Shown here in pieces: positions 1-11,929 of a DNA stretch of 64,000 nt (position 1 is its first letter; each line of letters opens with the position of its first letter). The notes below the pieces were generated by a model. The model searched no databases. It had not been told where the DNA came from and saw only the letters and a program-made list of their open reading frames with translations. The DNA comes from Rhodeus uyekii (Eukaryota; Chordata; Actinopteri; Cypriniformes; Acheilognathidae), in assembly GCA_037043235.1 (NCBI GenBank), contig JAWRVZ010000185.1, forward strand, positions 206,001 through 270,000, written 5' to 3'. The position numbers and the translations under genes are program-made.

Positions 1-1026
1 TAGGAGCTAAATAGGAAAAGGATCGCCCGCCAGCAGTTGACTTTGATTTTCTAGGTATTATAAGCTGGTCAGTATTTTGGGATCGCAATAGACGTGAAGG
101 ACTATAATGTGTTAAGATATCGCTCAAGTACTGTGGAGCTAAACCATTTAATGCTTTGTAAGTAATTAGCAAGATTTTAAAATGTATTCGGTGATTAATA
201 GGAAGCCAGTGCAGGTTTGACAGAACTGGGCTAATATGCTCATACTTCCTGGTTCTAGTAAGAACTCGAGCTGCTGCATTTTGGACCAGTTGGAATTTGT
301 TTATTAAGCGTGCAGGGCAACCACCTAGTAAAGCATTACAATAATCTAGCCTTGAACTCATGAACGCATGAACTAACTTTTCCGCATTTGTCTTTGATAG
401 CATATGTCGCAATTTAGATATATTTTTAAGATGGAAGAACGCCGTTTTACAGATGCTAGAAACATGGCTTTCAAATGAAAGATTGGTATCAAAGAGCACA
501 CCCAGGTTTCTAACTGACGACGAAGACTTGACAGAGCAGCCATCGAGTGTTAGGCAGTAGTCTAGATTATTATGTGCCGAACTTTTTGGTCTAATAATTA
601 GAATCTCTGTTTTTTCAGAATTTAGCAGTAGAAAGTTATTAGTCATCCAATTTTTTATATCGGTTATGCATTCTGTTAATTTAGTGAATGTGTTCGTTTC
701 ATCAGGATGAGAAGAAATATAGAGCTGAGTATCATCAGCGTAACAATGAAAGCTAATGCCATGCTTCCTAATAACTGCACCCAAAGGAAGCATGTACAGG
801 GTGAAAAGCAATGGTCCTAGTACTGAACCTTGAGGAACTCCATACTGAACCCGTGACCGATATGACATCTCCTCATTTAATGCTACAAACTGATAACGCT
901 CAGATAAGTATGACTTGAACCAGGCTAATGCAACTCCACTAATGCCAACATAATTTTCAAGTCTATTCAGAAGGATTTTGTGGTCAATTGTATCAAATGC
1001 AGCACAAAGGTCCAGTAACACTAACA
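1..1026 (-). mobile_element. 5'-truncated L2-like LINE, reverse transcriptase part
   Basis: This stretch matches 54736-55761 base for base with a constant offset and only scattered substitutions, so it is a second copy of the LINE described at 53966-57359. Read on the minus strand it encodes the palm and C-terminal part of the reverse transcriptase, including the YADD catalytic motif. Homology stops abruptly at about 1026, inside the RT coding region, which is the usual 5' truncation of target-primed LINE insertion. The 3' end lies beyond the window edge, so the reading frame runs off the left side. Confidence 0.9.
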
Positions 1027-1845
1027 ACACATATCATCACATTTGGCCATCACTAGTCAACACACATCTGCCTTACTTGAATGGTGTGTTCTCTTGTCTT
1101 TGCCATGTTGACAAATGGGTAAGAGAATTAGGCCTCTGTGTCACGTCATATTTATACCCCAGGGAAACTGGAAGTCATGAATTACTAATTAAAAGTTCCT
1201 AGATACCCTAAACAATTTTAGCAACTACAGAAAAATATATTTTTAAAAAATCAATTAAATTTCAGAGGAATTGTAAGGGGTGCCAATAATTGTGGGACAC
1301 ATGACTTCAAGTTTGTTTGTTTTTTTCTTTGTAAATGTGTGAGTTTTTTACCACCAAAGTAATGCACTGAAATGAAAGGTTGGATTTTTCTCAATTTTTG
1401 CATTTGGGTTCTACGTTGTTTAAAAAAAAAGAGAATTTTTAGAAGTCCACGACCACATCTTAAACAGGGGTGCCAATAATTGTGTGTGGCTGCACCAAAA
1501 TAAATCAGCTAACTGTCCTATGTAAAAACAAAAACAAAACAAAAAACACTGAAATAAACACAGAACATGCATAAATACACACTCTATCATCATGTTAAAA
1601 AATAAATAAAATAAAAACAAATAATAATAATCAAAGTTCCTCTCACTTTCCATTGTGAGAATGATGACAGTAAACAAAAAAAAATTAGTTTACAAACTGG
1701 TAATAAACTGACTGTAATCTTACATCTAACAGTCATTCCTTAAATATGGATTTACTGTAGTAAATCTACACAACCATATATTTAGTAGTTATAGTAATAT
1801 CGTAAAACTGTATAACTAATAACTATATAAACAATATAAACTAAA
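1027..1845. other. AT-rich spacer, possible Tc1-like remnant
   Basis: No convincing gene is seen. The motif GGGGTGCCAATAATTGTG occurs twice (near 1277 and near 1466) about 190 bases apart. A motif of this kind is common in degenerate fish Tc1/mariner-type elements, so a small non-autonomous element is possible, but no complete terminal repeats could be paired. Confidence 0.3.
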
Positions 1846-2390
1846 TGTTATGTCCTCAGGTTGATCGGTTGTTCTCCTTCCTGGTTTGTTGTTTGTTTGG
1901 GGCACATGGACAGTTTGACAGTTCACCATGTGCTCTGCTGTCATTGTGGTGTCTGACCCCGCCCTTCTCGTTACCCCACTCATTTCCTCGTGTGGTCTCC
2001 TCCCCTCACCTGATCCTTGTCATCCTTGTTAGGCCTCTTATTTAATCCCCTCTTATGTGCTGTCTTGTGTGAGATTGTTGTTTGTGCTCTAGCTATTCTT
2101 GCCCTTGTTTAGGGGTTTTGCCCTTGTTTACCCCAGGCTTCCCTATGCTTTTGCCTGCCTGGGTTGCCTGTGTTCTCTACCTTGGATTGCTCTAGGGATG
2201 TGCTAAACGAAGCTTCTGAAGCAGTGAAGCTTTTACATGAAACTGTGTCGGTGCTTCGAAGCTTTTGACACAGTGCTCTGCTCTGCCATCTGGTGCTCAA
2301 TAAACATTCCTACACCAACTGTGTCATTCAGGTGTTTTGTTCATTTGGGAAGGTTTATTTGTATATTTAATAAGTTTAATTGTATTGTGC

Positions 2391-2432
<42 letters not shown>

Positions 2433-3473
2433 TCCTTACAAAACAACACAAACATGCATATTGTTAAAAAACAATCTAAAAAACAAATGCATTTACTGTA
2501 TTTTCCGCACCATAAAGCAAAAGGATTATAAGGCGCAGTCTCAATTGCGGGGTCTATTTCTGTATTTAACCCATGCTAAAACATACGGTCTACAAAAAAG
2601 GTAACGGAAGCAAAACAGTAAGTTTGGTTGAACTTTATCCTACTATTTAATAATAGGCTACACTCACATTATGTTTTAATCAATCCATCCAAATCCATCA
2701 AAGTCCTCATCTTCTGTGTCTGAATTGAACAGCTGGGCAATTTCAAACATGCAGGCGAAATTTGACTCCCCGCACAAATCTGACTCCCCCATCGCATGCA
2801 TTCATTCTTACAAGCTTCCTTGAGTATATTCGCTTATCGCTCAATATTTTTTTCTACACGCAGAACGAGCAAACAACATGTGAAAAAAAATATTAAATAT
2901 GACTAAATCTAATATAATTCATGCACAAGTACAATGAGGAGAGTAACATTTTTTTCTAATCTTCATGCTACAGGAACATAATAATTAGCTGGTGCAATCC
3001 ATCTGACATGTTTTTTTGCATTCTTAATATACACATGTAATATACACATATTTTATATGTATTAATTTGTGTACTCAAACATCCGCGCACTATGGGACGG
3101 CTCAATCTATGCGCTCTGCGAGTCCGTCGTGACGTGTTAGTGAGGTAACGAAGCTTCGTTCACACAGGTCACGCGACAGCCCCATTTCAAAGCGATGCTC
3201 CGAAACAGTGTTTTGAAGCACTAGTGTGTCGAAAACTCGAGACGTGTGTCGACACAGGGTGTCGAGCTACCCATCCCTAGATTGCTCGATTCCCAAGTCT
3301 GCCTGTCAACGCCTTCAGCCCTGCCTGTCTGTTGACCGAGTACTCTCACCTGGAGGCCTTTGCTGAAGCTGCTTTCTCTTGTTTTGCTACCTGCCTTCTG
3401 TTATTGTGTTGGACATTGTTTCCATTCAATTATTCTGAGTACCTGCAGCCTGAGTCCGTGTCCCGCTCTGACA
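1846..3473. mobile_element. Solo LTR (about 533 bp) interrupted by a hAT element
   Basis: The segment starts TGTTATGTCC and ends CTCTGACA and is bounded by the 5-bp direct repeat CTAAA (1841-1845 and 3474-3478). It has the composition of a fish gypsy-type LTR, with pyrimidine-rich text and a TTATTTAATC TATA-like box near 2037. No internal retroelement region follows either side, so it is a solo LTR. The hAT element at 2193-3279 splits it. Confidence 0.7.
2193..3279. mobile_element. Non-autonomous hAT element
   Basis: Terminal inverted repeats TAGGGATG and CATCCCTA are bounded by a perfect 8-bp duplication GATTGCTC (2185-2192 and 3280-3287), the signature of hAT transposition. The 1087-bp interior has no transposase frame and holds a (TG)n run at about 2394-2430. 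Removing the element and one duplication restores continuous LTR text. Confidence 0.85.
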
Positions 3474-3689
3474 CTAAATGTTTTGTTTTTGTAAAACCAT
3501 GGTTATATTTAAGGAGTGCCATCATTTAGTTTGGTGGAAGTTTTATTTTTTACAGTTGTATCATTATAACTGGATTTGGGGGGAAAAAACTGCAGTTTCC
3601 AGTACTTGCCCATATGCATGTGTTAACTATCATTACTATGTTATGTTTAGATGAGCACAAAGCCAAAGAGCCACAAGGCTATAGGAGAT

Positions 3690-3850
3690 GGTGAGTTGAA
3701 GAGAGGTGGAGAGTCCAATCAGTATAATCAAACACAGCTGGACTCAAATGAAGGTGTAGAACCATCTCAATGATGATCAGAAGAAATTGACAGCACCTGA
3801 ATTAAATATATGGGAGTCACAGAAAAGGGTCTGAATATAAAGGGACCATG
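3690..3850. repeat. Probable Tc1-like transposon fragment
   Basis: The text around 3735-3835, with its run of short AT-rich phrases ending GGGTCTGAATATAAAGGGACCATG, resembles a repeat often seen beside degenerate fish Tc1-like elements. It is cut by the LTR that begins at 3851. The assignment is from memory of the motif and is not firm. Confidence 0.3.
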
Positions 3851-4197
3851 TGTCACGGTTCTCTCAGGTTCAGTTCCATTTCGTTGCATTGCTCTTCCTC
3901 TCGTGATTGTAAACCTTGCCCATCTTGTTGCCTCATTTCCCTTCATTGATCCCATCTGTCTCTACTCGTTACCTTCCTCATGTGTGCCCTATTTAATCCT
4001 GGTGTGTTTGCTGTCCTGTGTTGTGTCGTTGTCATTCCTGTCCTGTCCCTGGGTTGTTTTACGTTATTGGTTTTGATCTTGTTTATGTTATGTTTTTCCC
4101 CTTGTGGGTTATCATTTCTTGTGTTATGTTCTTTTGTTATATAGATAAAGTCCTCCTTTTACCTTGCACTTGAGTCCTCCCTGTTTGTTCCGTGACA
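3851..4197 (+). mobile_element. LTR of a gypsy-type element (5' LTR)
   Basis: The 347-bp segment begins TGTCACGG and ends CCGTGACA, a perfect 8-bp terminal inversion. It contains a CCTATTTAATCC TATA-like box near 3990 and an ATAAAG polyadenylation-like site near 4145. It is followed directly by GAACGACATGACC and then a possible gag start, so it looks like a 5' LTR on the plus strand. The same family recurs as a fragment at 42431-42519. Confidence 0.75.
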
Positions 4198-4323
4198 GAA
4201 CGACATGACCATTAGGACTCAGCAGGGGGGAGATTTTGATCCCGCAATTTAAGGACTAACTATAGATGGGGATTTTTTTATTTATTTCCATCCTCCCCTT
4301 CTGGACCATCCGTCTGCCAGCAA

Positions 4324-4575
4324 ATGTTCCAATTTGTGAACTCTTGCTACTTCCGCCAGCTGGGGGCGGAGTTGAGGGGGTTCGCTTGCAAGTTCTTAAT
4401 CGAGGTGGACCATTTTGACTATGTGGAGGAGGATCTTAAAGAGGTGTTCAACCTCTGCTTGGATAACCCCATTGTCTACTGGGAGATGGAAAGGCTAGAA
4501 AGCCTGAGCTTTTGTGAGTTCATTGATCACATTCAGTCGGATGAGGAGCATTACACAGGTTATGTTGGTTGCTGA
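4324..4575 (+). pseudogene. Possible gag N-terminal fragment after the LTR at 3851
   Basis: An 83-codon open frame begins 127 bases after the LTR and reads as a leucine- and acid-rich helical protein. Position right after a 5' LTR is the only reason to call it gag; no matrix, capsid or zinc-knuckle motif is visible. The element is lost after about 4560, where unrelated sequence follows. It could equally be a chance frame. Confidence 0.35.
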
Positions 4576-4829
4576 GAGGGAGATACTTTTTCTTGATTCT
4601 CTTCGCCCAGATGGTTTTGGAAATGATACTTGCAGAACCATATTTAGGTTGAGACTAAAGATAAGACGGAATAAACAGAATAAACAGAAGAAGCATCCCA
4701 ACACCTTCAGGGAACACCTGTGCCTGTTTTTAGGGTGTCAAAATCCATCGGCACCAAATGTTCGCTCAACAGAAGAGTTGTAATTGAGGACACTGATGAG
4801 GTAAATGATTTTAGTGTTCGTATATCAAG

Positions 4830-5577
4830 CAGTTGCAGGCATGCTAGATAAATATTTTAATTGCTTTGTGTCATTGCATATATTTTTACTTTACCAGGTG
4901 CAACAGACAAACATTGTTAGAGACTTTCATAAAGCGTGGAGCTGAATATATAATCACAGAGACTTATTCCGTGAGGAGACGACGCAGTCTGCTTTTCTCA
5001 AGATGAACTGTGATCAACAAAATGCTCTCTGGATGTGAATGCCATGTTACTCAATCAGTGAGTGAAGGAATTAATAAATGTATAAATAAATACATAACTT
5101 TTTGTGTGTTTTTTTTAAATGCAGAAATGTATCTGTCTATCAAATATGTCAGACATGTCTTTTGAAAGTTAAATATTAAATGTAAACTAACACACAGTCT
5201 TCTGCGTTTCCAAAATGGGGTCTAACAAATGTAAACTAGTTTTTAGTTTTTGCCACCTTGATATATTTTATGTATCATATCCTTTCATGTATAAGGATAA
5301 CATCAATATTACATCATAACAACATTGCATGCTTCACAATACAGTAGAGATTATAAAAAAAGTAAAGGGGAAAAAAACAAAACAATCGAGAGGGTGCATT
5401 ATCACAGATATACATATTGTATATACAGTATTTATTGTAGTTGTTTTTAGATTTTGACATCACATCTATCTATGCACATTTTAATTCTTAAGCACTAAAA
5501 CTGGGTTTTCCATTTGTGAATTTACATTTCTGTATATAAAATTGAAATTAAAATATAATTTATAATGATTCCAGCAC
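4830..5577 (+). repeat. Arm A of a dispersed inverted repeat pair
   Basis: Homologous, in reverse complement, to 9735-10565. Shared blocks include TTTACCAGGTGCAACAG (about 4894), the CGTGGAGCTG block (about 4936), GATGAACTGTGAT (about 5002), GTCTAACAAATGTAAACTA (about 5220) and GATTCCAGCAC (about 5567). The pair shows many substitutions and indels, so the duplication is old. TTTACCAG followed by an open stretch looks like a splice acceptor, but no confident gene was built from it. Confidence 0.75.
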
Positions 5578-6120
5578 AACATAAAATATAAAATGATTAC
5601 AGGATGCCTGGGATCAAGTGGAGGAAATCTTTAATGTGTTTTTCTGCTTCAGTTGGAGAAACAGGACGGGATTCATCAAAGCTGAAGATGCACGTTAAAA
5701 GAAACTATTTCAACAACTTAATCAGAACATAAAACAGTCTATCTCAACCTACATTAACGTCAGATATTTTTTCCTTCTGAATAAATCGGACAAATATATC
5801 AACCGTGCAAAAAACAAAAGTGTGTGTGTGTTAATGATTCAGAAACTACAGAGTTCAGTCATAGATACTTATTAATATTAGTTTCAATATTATCAGCGGT
5901 TTGATTCGGCAGTAAAGTTCATTTAACGTTTGACGTGCAAGATTTCATATCCATTTAGAATTTAAAAAACTGTAATAAACATAGATAATATGGGAGAGAA
6001 AAAGGCTCGTGCTCGTGTCATATAATTTAATGATCTAACTGATGGTAAACCTAGACTTTCAAAAACATTGCTTTTTGGGGGACAAAATCATAAAAAAATA
6101 TCTCTATTTTTTTTTCGAGC
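5578..6120. other. AT-rich intergenic sequence
   Basis: I see no coding frame, repeat pair or transposon end here. It lies between repeat arm A and the putative 5' region of the small membrane-protein gene. Confidence 0.5.
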
Positions 6121-6229
6121 CGTGAGGCGTGCGTGTGTTTTTCGTTGCCAAGACAACATCACAGAATCATTTAAACTTAAACATCTTCCAAATACTCTGC
6201 AGCAATTCATCCCTGAAATTTCCTTAAAA

Positions 6230-7642
6230 ATGTGAGTATTTAAAATGTTAATTTTTATGGACATAGTCTATAAAACTGAGCAAAACCTTTGCGAAAACGA
6301 ACATACATAAATTGTAGCTGCAATTACTACTAATCATCTGTATGTTTATGTCAACATGACTTGTTCTCCATATGTACATAGTTTTGTGAAGTTTCAACTT
6401 TGTGCACACAATGTTACTCACGATAAGCCAAAGCAGAAATATATGAAAAAATTGTATCTTCTGAACGGTTTAATTGATCGACAATCCTTTGATGACTATT
6501 TGCCACTGAGGATCGGATGAACGGCCTGTGACGAGTTAGAAAAAGTTTTCAAATAATCTCCCATATTTCACAAATGATTTGACTGACAGCAGTGCTTCTT
6601 GAGGCAAAGTTGTTCTGTATGAGCAGATCTATCAAACGATATCAATATTGCGTGAAACCACGTGATTAGAGACGTAAAAAACTCAAAATGGAATAAAGAG
6701 ATTTCTTAGCCTGTGCTTTTGTCCCTCTTGTGGACAAAAGTGTAAAATGCGTTTAGGAGTCATGAGTAGTTGTGCTCAAGCAGATGTTCCAGTGGTTTGG
6801 CTGGACTTTTTCCAGCTGTCCTGATTTGAACGTGTCTTCCCTCTGTGTCATAGGATTGCTGCACCTGCAGATTGTGCGGGTGATGCTGGACATGATGTCC
6901 TTTCACCCGTACAGCCGGCGGTGACTGTGAATGTGAATGTGGTAAGACGACACACTCGAGACCGAAAGCCGTTAAAGGGTCCAGCTCGTATCTGCAGCAG
7001 AGCTCTCACACCACACAATGTCTCCATTCATTGGCACATTTTTATATACCCTAAATTGAATCCCTATTGAATTTACATTCATTGCATTTAAATGGATTAT
7101 GAACGGACATTTCCCTCCTCCAGGTCCAGAATCAAGATAATAGAAGGAGAGAGAAGGAGGCTGAAGATAGAACCACGGTAAAACAGAAAAACAAAAGTTC
7201 AGACCTTCAATCATACACTTATTTAGTTTAAATGTGTTATATAACAAATATTAATAATCTAGAGATGATTTGGAAAAACATAATTACAGCAAAAGTAAAA
7301 AAAAGAAGTATGAAATAGATATAGGTAGCAAATAATATTTTGATGAACAACCGTATAAGTGACCTGACAGCAGCATCACAGGCACCAAATAACATTGAAT
7401 TCTTGTTGGTTTTGCAGAAATGCATTTTTGGGATGAGCCTATTGATCATTTTGGTTGGGTTCTTCCTCCTTGTTCGTGAGTATCACAGAATTTACAGTCA
7501 ACAATTGTACAAAATCATAGACTGATCATGAGTCATCGGTCCTCTGAATTCAATGTTTTATTTGTATCAATTTATGTGCTTATTAAATGTGTAGTAATTA
7601 ACGTCTACCATTTCCATTTCCATTACAGGATTCCTGGGCTGA
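6230..7642 (+). CDS. Small single-pass membrane protein, 71 aa, five exons
   Basis: I do not recognise the family. Five exons can be joined with GT-AG borders: 6230-6231, 6854-6941, 7124-7177, 7418-7475 and 7629-7642. The first coding exon gives only the bases AT before GTGAGT; the G after the acceptor at 6853 completes the start codon. Exons 2 and 3 are 29 and 18 codons in one frame, and the last codon of exon 4 is split before an RFLG-stop end. The product has a neutral, Val/Pro-rich N-terminal half, a charged stretch NRRREKEAEDR just before the membrane, one Cys (about residue 50), and a hydrophobic segment SLLIILVGFFLLV (about residues 55-67). There is no signal peptide, so a tail-anchor-like topology is likely. 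AATAAA lies at 7648-7653. All five junctions agree in phase, which supports a real gene; expression is untested. Confidence 0.6.
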
Positions 7643-8085
7643 GTGTAAATAAATTGTAAATAAATGTAAATGTAAATGCACATCATATCTGTTGCTTTTG
7701 TTGACATGAACTCTGTTAAATTTTGCACGTGAATTGAAGATTTATTATATTCGTTTTGCAGAAATACATTTAAATACATTTTACACCGTTAAAATTAAAC
7801 AAACATTGAGCTACACGTTCAGAGTCTGATTTACTTTCTTTCTCTAATGTCTCCTGTCACATTGGGAAGATTGTTACAAACTGAGTAATTCAGATTTTAT
7901 TCAGTGCATCTCTCATCTAATATATGCATGTAATTCATTCAGCTGAGTTAAATCTCTAATTGTGTTTTCTAAGACAGATCTACACACAATCGAACTCACA
8001 TGAACTTGGGGTAACAATAATTAATTAATAACGTTTTACTTTCACTGACTCCAAGACCATTTTCCCACTGAAACTGGATCTCCTC
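7643..8085. other. 3' flank of the small membrane-protein gene
   Basis: AT-rich sequence with AATAAA-type motifs near 7650-7665 and no further coding frame that I can support. Confidence 0.4.
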
Positions 8086-8088
8086 AGT

Positions 8089-8165
8089 CAAGTCAACTCA
8101 AGTCAACTTCATTTATATAGCGCTTTTTACAGTTCAGATTGTCACAAAGCTGATTTACAGTGACA
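8089..8165 (-). repeat. L2-like LINE 3' tail fragment
   Basis: TCAAGTCAA repeats followed by TTTATATAGCGCTTTTTACA match the 3' terminus of the LINE at 53966-54020. Only the tail is present; the remainder is not homologous. Confidence 0.7.
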
Positions 8166-8239
8166 ATGGGAAATTAATGCAACGACGATTGTTTCTGCCG
8201 GTACAGCAGCTCTATAAGAAAGAGTAAGTAAGATTTTGA

Positions 8240-8900
8240 TTGATTAATTTACATTGTAGAAATTATTAGTTACTGACTTAAGAGCTGCTTACACAACACT
8301 ATTTTCAACAGAAAACATTGAATGCACTCTAACAAACTCGGAAAAACATCAGCATTAGTCCTCATTAAGCGCACACACATACTCGCACAGTTAGAGCTCA
8401 AACGCACAGCAATAGCAACAAAAATAGCAAGCCGCGTCTGACCGGAGGAGCTGCAGAAGAACCTTTCACGATTTTAACTCATGGGCGCGAGAGAGACGAC
8501 TGGGAACCTTCATCTGGGTATTGAATTCAGCCCAGCGTCAGTGAGATGCAGATTAGGAAAAAACTAAAGCAATTCCTCAACATTAAGGGTTCATGAACAC
8601 AACAAGGTGTCAGAGCTGCTAAATTGAGTCAAGCTGAAGGAAGGAAAGGATGAACACTAAAAACAGCTTGTTCCCCCCCCAAGTTGCAAGTTGTTTCAGT
8701 CATTGGATCTTTTCTCAGTTTCCATTGTTGAGCAGAGCTTTCAAAAACATATCAATCATAAAATTACTTTTTTAATACACACAAGTCTCAAATGAGATGA
8801 TACAAGGAACATGTATGCAAATCTTCAATCTGCACAGATATTGCCAAATCTGATAATCTCTGACATTTATTCTACAATACATCTCCATCTGAGGGCTTTT
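8240..8900. other. Intergenic sequence without a recognised feature
   Basis: No coding frame, pairable terminal repeats or known element was seen. Confidence 0.4.
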
Positions 8901-8914
8901 CAAGATCAGAAGGG

Positions 8915-9160
8915 GAAATTATGTCATCATTTACTCACCGCCATGACCTTCCAAACCTGTTTCACTCACCGCCATGACCTTCCAAAACAGTTTCTTTTTA
9001 CTGGAACATAACAGATATTTTGAAGAATGTTGGTAACCAAAGTGTTTTTGGTGACCTTTGACATTCATTGCATGGAGAAAAAACAGAAACGTTTCTCAAA
9101 ACATCTTTTATGTTCCACAAAGAATATCATACAGGTTTGGTGCTACATGTGGTTCAATAA
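8915..9160. repeat. Highly reiterated fish repeat, DNA-transposon-like
   Basis: The text from ATTATGTCATCATTTACTCA through the GATATTTTGAAGAATG block to ATACAGGTTTGG is a phrase set I know as very abundant in cyprinid genomes. Its two halves are partly complementary (the GTTCCA/TGGAAC blocks), as in foldback DNA elements. The unit TCACTCACCGCCATGACC is tandemly duplicated near 8933 and 8962. The superfamily is not assigned. Confidence 0.5.
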
Positions 9161-9433
9161 AAATAGGTTTCAAACTTAAAACTGTTCACCAAATTAACTG
9201 AAACTTGTATAAAAAGTTAAATAGGAAAAGGTTAGGACAATAACAAAACAGTATTCTGATCCTAATTATGTTAACATGCAAACTTAATATTTGTATGCAG
9301 ATTTTCCAACGATGACTAGATGTGACCCACTCCAAGCAACTGAGCAAATAATTGAAAATATAATACCCAAATAATTGAGGCTGTTTTTTTTTGTTTTTTT
9401 TACTCATTGTAATTATTTTATTTCATTTTTTGT

Positions 9434-9434
<1 letters not shown>

Positions 9435-9465
<31 letters not shown>

Positions 9466-9492
9466 TATATATATATTATATATATATATTTT
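9435..9492. repeat. (TA)n microsatellite
   Basis: An interrupted run of TA dinucleotides. Confidence 0.9.
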
Positions 9493-9734
9493 GTTTGCCT
9501 ATTTGCATACAACATTCAGACATGTTTATAATTTTGTTTTCGCGACGGTATGTTAAGACATGTGGCTACTTGATTCGTAGCGGAAACACGATTTGTACCG
9601 CGCATGCGCGAAAACGCGTCTACTTCCTGTCTGAGCTCTGCGAAACAATTTACGGCAGATCCCAATCACGTGACTACTCGATCCGTACCGGAAATATTTC
9701 AGAAATTTACACTTTGACACTTTTTACGCTTAAA

Positions 9735-10565
9735 TGGTGCTGGAATCATTATACATTTTATTTTATTGCAAATTTAACATACAGAAATATAAATTTAAAA
9801 TGGAAAACCCAGTTTTAGTGCTTAAAGAGATTAAAATGTGCATAGATGTGATTTCAAAATCTAAAAACAACACATTTTATGTAATCTCAACTGTATTAAG
9901 AAGCAAATATTATGATATAATATTAATGTTAACCTTATACATGCTATTTGTTAATAAAGCATTTAAAACACACACAAAAGGTAAAATATATCATTAAATT
10001 TAATCAAACTAAATAGTTTACATTTGTTAGACCACATTTTTGGAAACACAGATGTGTACATAATACTTTATATAGGAGTTTACATTTAATATTTAACTTT
10101 CAAAAGATAGATTCAACTTATATCAGTATGCTTAAATGTCTGCATTTAAGAAACACAAAATAAAGATATTAATTTATTCAATTTTATTTATTCAAACATT
10201 TATTAATTCCTTCACACATACACACTCACTCGCTGATTGAGTAACATGGCATTGACTTTCAGTCCTTACTCATCAGCACAGTATGACAAACATGTTTCCA
10301 TGTCCTCTTGACACTGAAATATAAATAAAAAGTCATGCTTTGCTTCAGAGAAGTCACTCCCTAGGACCTTCCTGAGGGCATGTTGTTGATCATCACAGTT
10401 CATCTAGAGAAAAGCAGGCTGTGTCATCTCACGGCATTAGTCGGTGTTTAGCAGCTCCACGCTGTATGAAGGGCTCTCGCAATGGTTGGCTGTTGCACCT
10501 GGTAAAATAAATACATATGAAATGGCACAAACCAATTAAAATATGTATCCAGCATACATGCAACT
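9735..10565 (-). repeat. Arm B of the dispersed inverted repeat pair
   Basis: Reverse-complement partner of 4830-5577, starting at GTGCTGGAATCATTATAC and ending near CAGCATACATGCAACTGTGG. It is longer than arm A, mainly because of extra sequence at about 10270-10400, so one arm carries an indel of more than 50 bases. Confidence 0.75.
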
Positions 10566-11017
10566 GTGGATCAAACAAGCTGTGAAATGTTACAGATCAC
10601 CTTGAAACGGCTTACATCAAAACTGTTGCCGTTTGTGAAAATGTGCCATAATTGCAATGCAAGATCCACATCCAATGAAGTCTAAGACAACATATTTAGT
10701 GTTTTCATCTTTTCAGTGATGAAATAATACCTCAAACTGAAATATTTGCATGACTCTAAAACGTACTAAAATAGACCACTGATTAATTATAGGTTTTGAT
10801 ACACAACATATAAAACTGGAAACCTTTACAACTTGCATATATTGAGCATGAAAAACACTAAAACATGTAACAACCTGTTAAACCTTTAATTATTCCAGTT
10901 TCTGCATTTACTTTTGAAGCCCTAATAACACTAAAAATAAAATACAAACTAAAATAAAAAAGTATATTAACTACACTAAACAATAATTAACAATAAGAAA
11001 TAAATGTAAAATAACAG
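10566..11017. other. AT-rich spacer
   Basis: No feature recognised between repeat arm B and the solo LTR. Confidence 0.4.
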
Positions 11018-11341
11018 TGTGGCGAGCAGGCCGGGGTTGAAGGACTGTGGGAGCGTCACGAGAGCCGGTGGCGTGATTGATAATGAGCGTCACCTGCGAG
11101 CCACCGGTCTCTCGTCTCACGGAGGAGAGGAGGCATAAAAGGAGGAGCGACGACAGTGAAGGACGAGAGAGGACCACGCCTGGAATTTATGTTGTGGTTT
11201 GTGTTCGTGTGGGCGGTAGTCGTCCGTGAGGGACTGTCGCCATTATGTTTCTTTTGTATTTATGTTTTATTTGATATTAAAGTCTATTAAATGTTCGCCG
11301 GTTCCCGCCTCTTTCCTCCCTGAACAACGAACTCCATTACA
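11018..11341 (+). mobile_element. Solo LTR, TGTGGCGAG family
   Basis: Begins TGTGGCGAGCAG and ends CCATTACA. It shares order and most text with the LTRs at 50330-50649 and 51310-51629 (GCGTCACGAGAGCCGG, GGAGGAGCGACGACAGTGAA, TTCCCGCCTC). It is more diverged than those two are from each other. Flanks AACAG and AACAA may be a decayed 5-bp duplication. No internal region follows. Confidence 0.8.
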
Positions 11342-11595
11342 AACAAAATAAAAACCAGTTACAAAACTTTAACCCTGCATGACAAAAATAATGTAAAGGG
11401 ATGGAGAAGAGGAAAGACATTTACAAAACACCATTAATTATAACTGAAGGTGATGATAAAACATGTATGTAACTTACAATCTAGTTTCTGGGACTCTGAT
11501 GGATGAATTCTTCACACATTATCATGAGCCTCATCTGTCTAGATCTGTACTGGTTGTTTCACCTGCTTGTTGGTTCCAGAGAGAGTTCGTTGGCA

Positions 11596-11662
11596 TCACC
11601 AGATCTCAAATCGTGGGTCTGTGTGGAAGAGCTCTCTGGATTCAATCCTGTTGTTAAAGAGC
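11596..11662 (-). CDS. Terminal coding exon of the modular minus-strand gene
   Basis: On the minus strand a CTGTAG acceptor precedes a one-base codon remainder and 21 codons ending at a TGA (11598-11596). The entry phase equals that of all the upstream exons, which is why I take this as the last coding exon. The peptide is hydrophilic with Arg, Glu and His. No motif is recognised. Confidence 0.5.
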
Positions 11663-11929
11663 CTACAGAGATATAAAATACAGTAATATTTATATTAGAG
11701 TAGATTTATAGACATATAAATTGTGCCAATGCATTGATTTTTTTTCTCTTTTTTAACAGATGATAAATTGCATTAGTCATTCTCATTCTGTACAGACATC
11801 ATAAAAATCTGTTAAATCTTGAATTATTCAGTTTGAGATTTTATGTGAAAAAGAAAGCCTTTTACATTTTGCCATTCATTTGGAGGTTTTCTAAGTGTTT
11901 TTTAAGAACTAATTTATTGAGTAGCTTAC

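Noticed and set aside
4566..4800. Open stretch ending NRRVVIEDTDE before GTAAATG, considered as an exon
   Set aside because: The donor looks plausible, but no matching acceptor or continued frame could be built; the downstream open run after TTTACCAG stops after about 15 codons.
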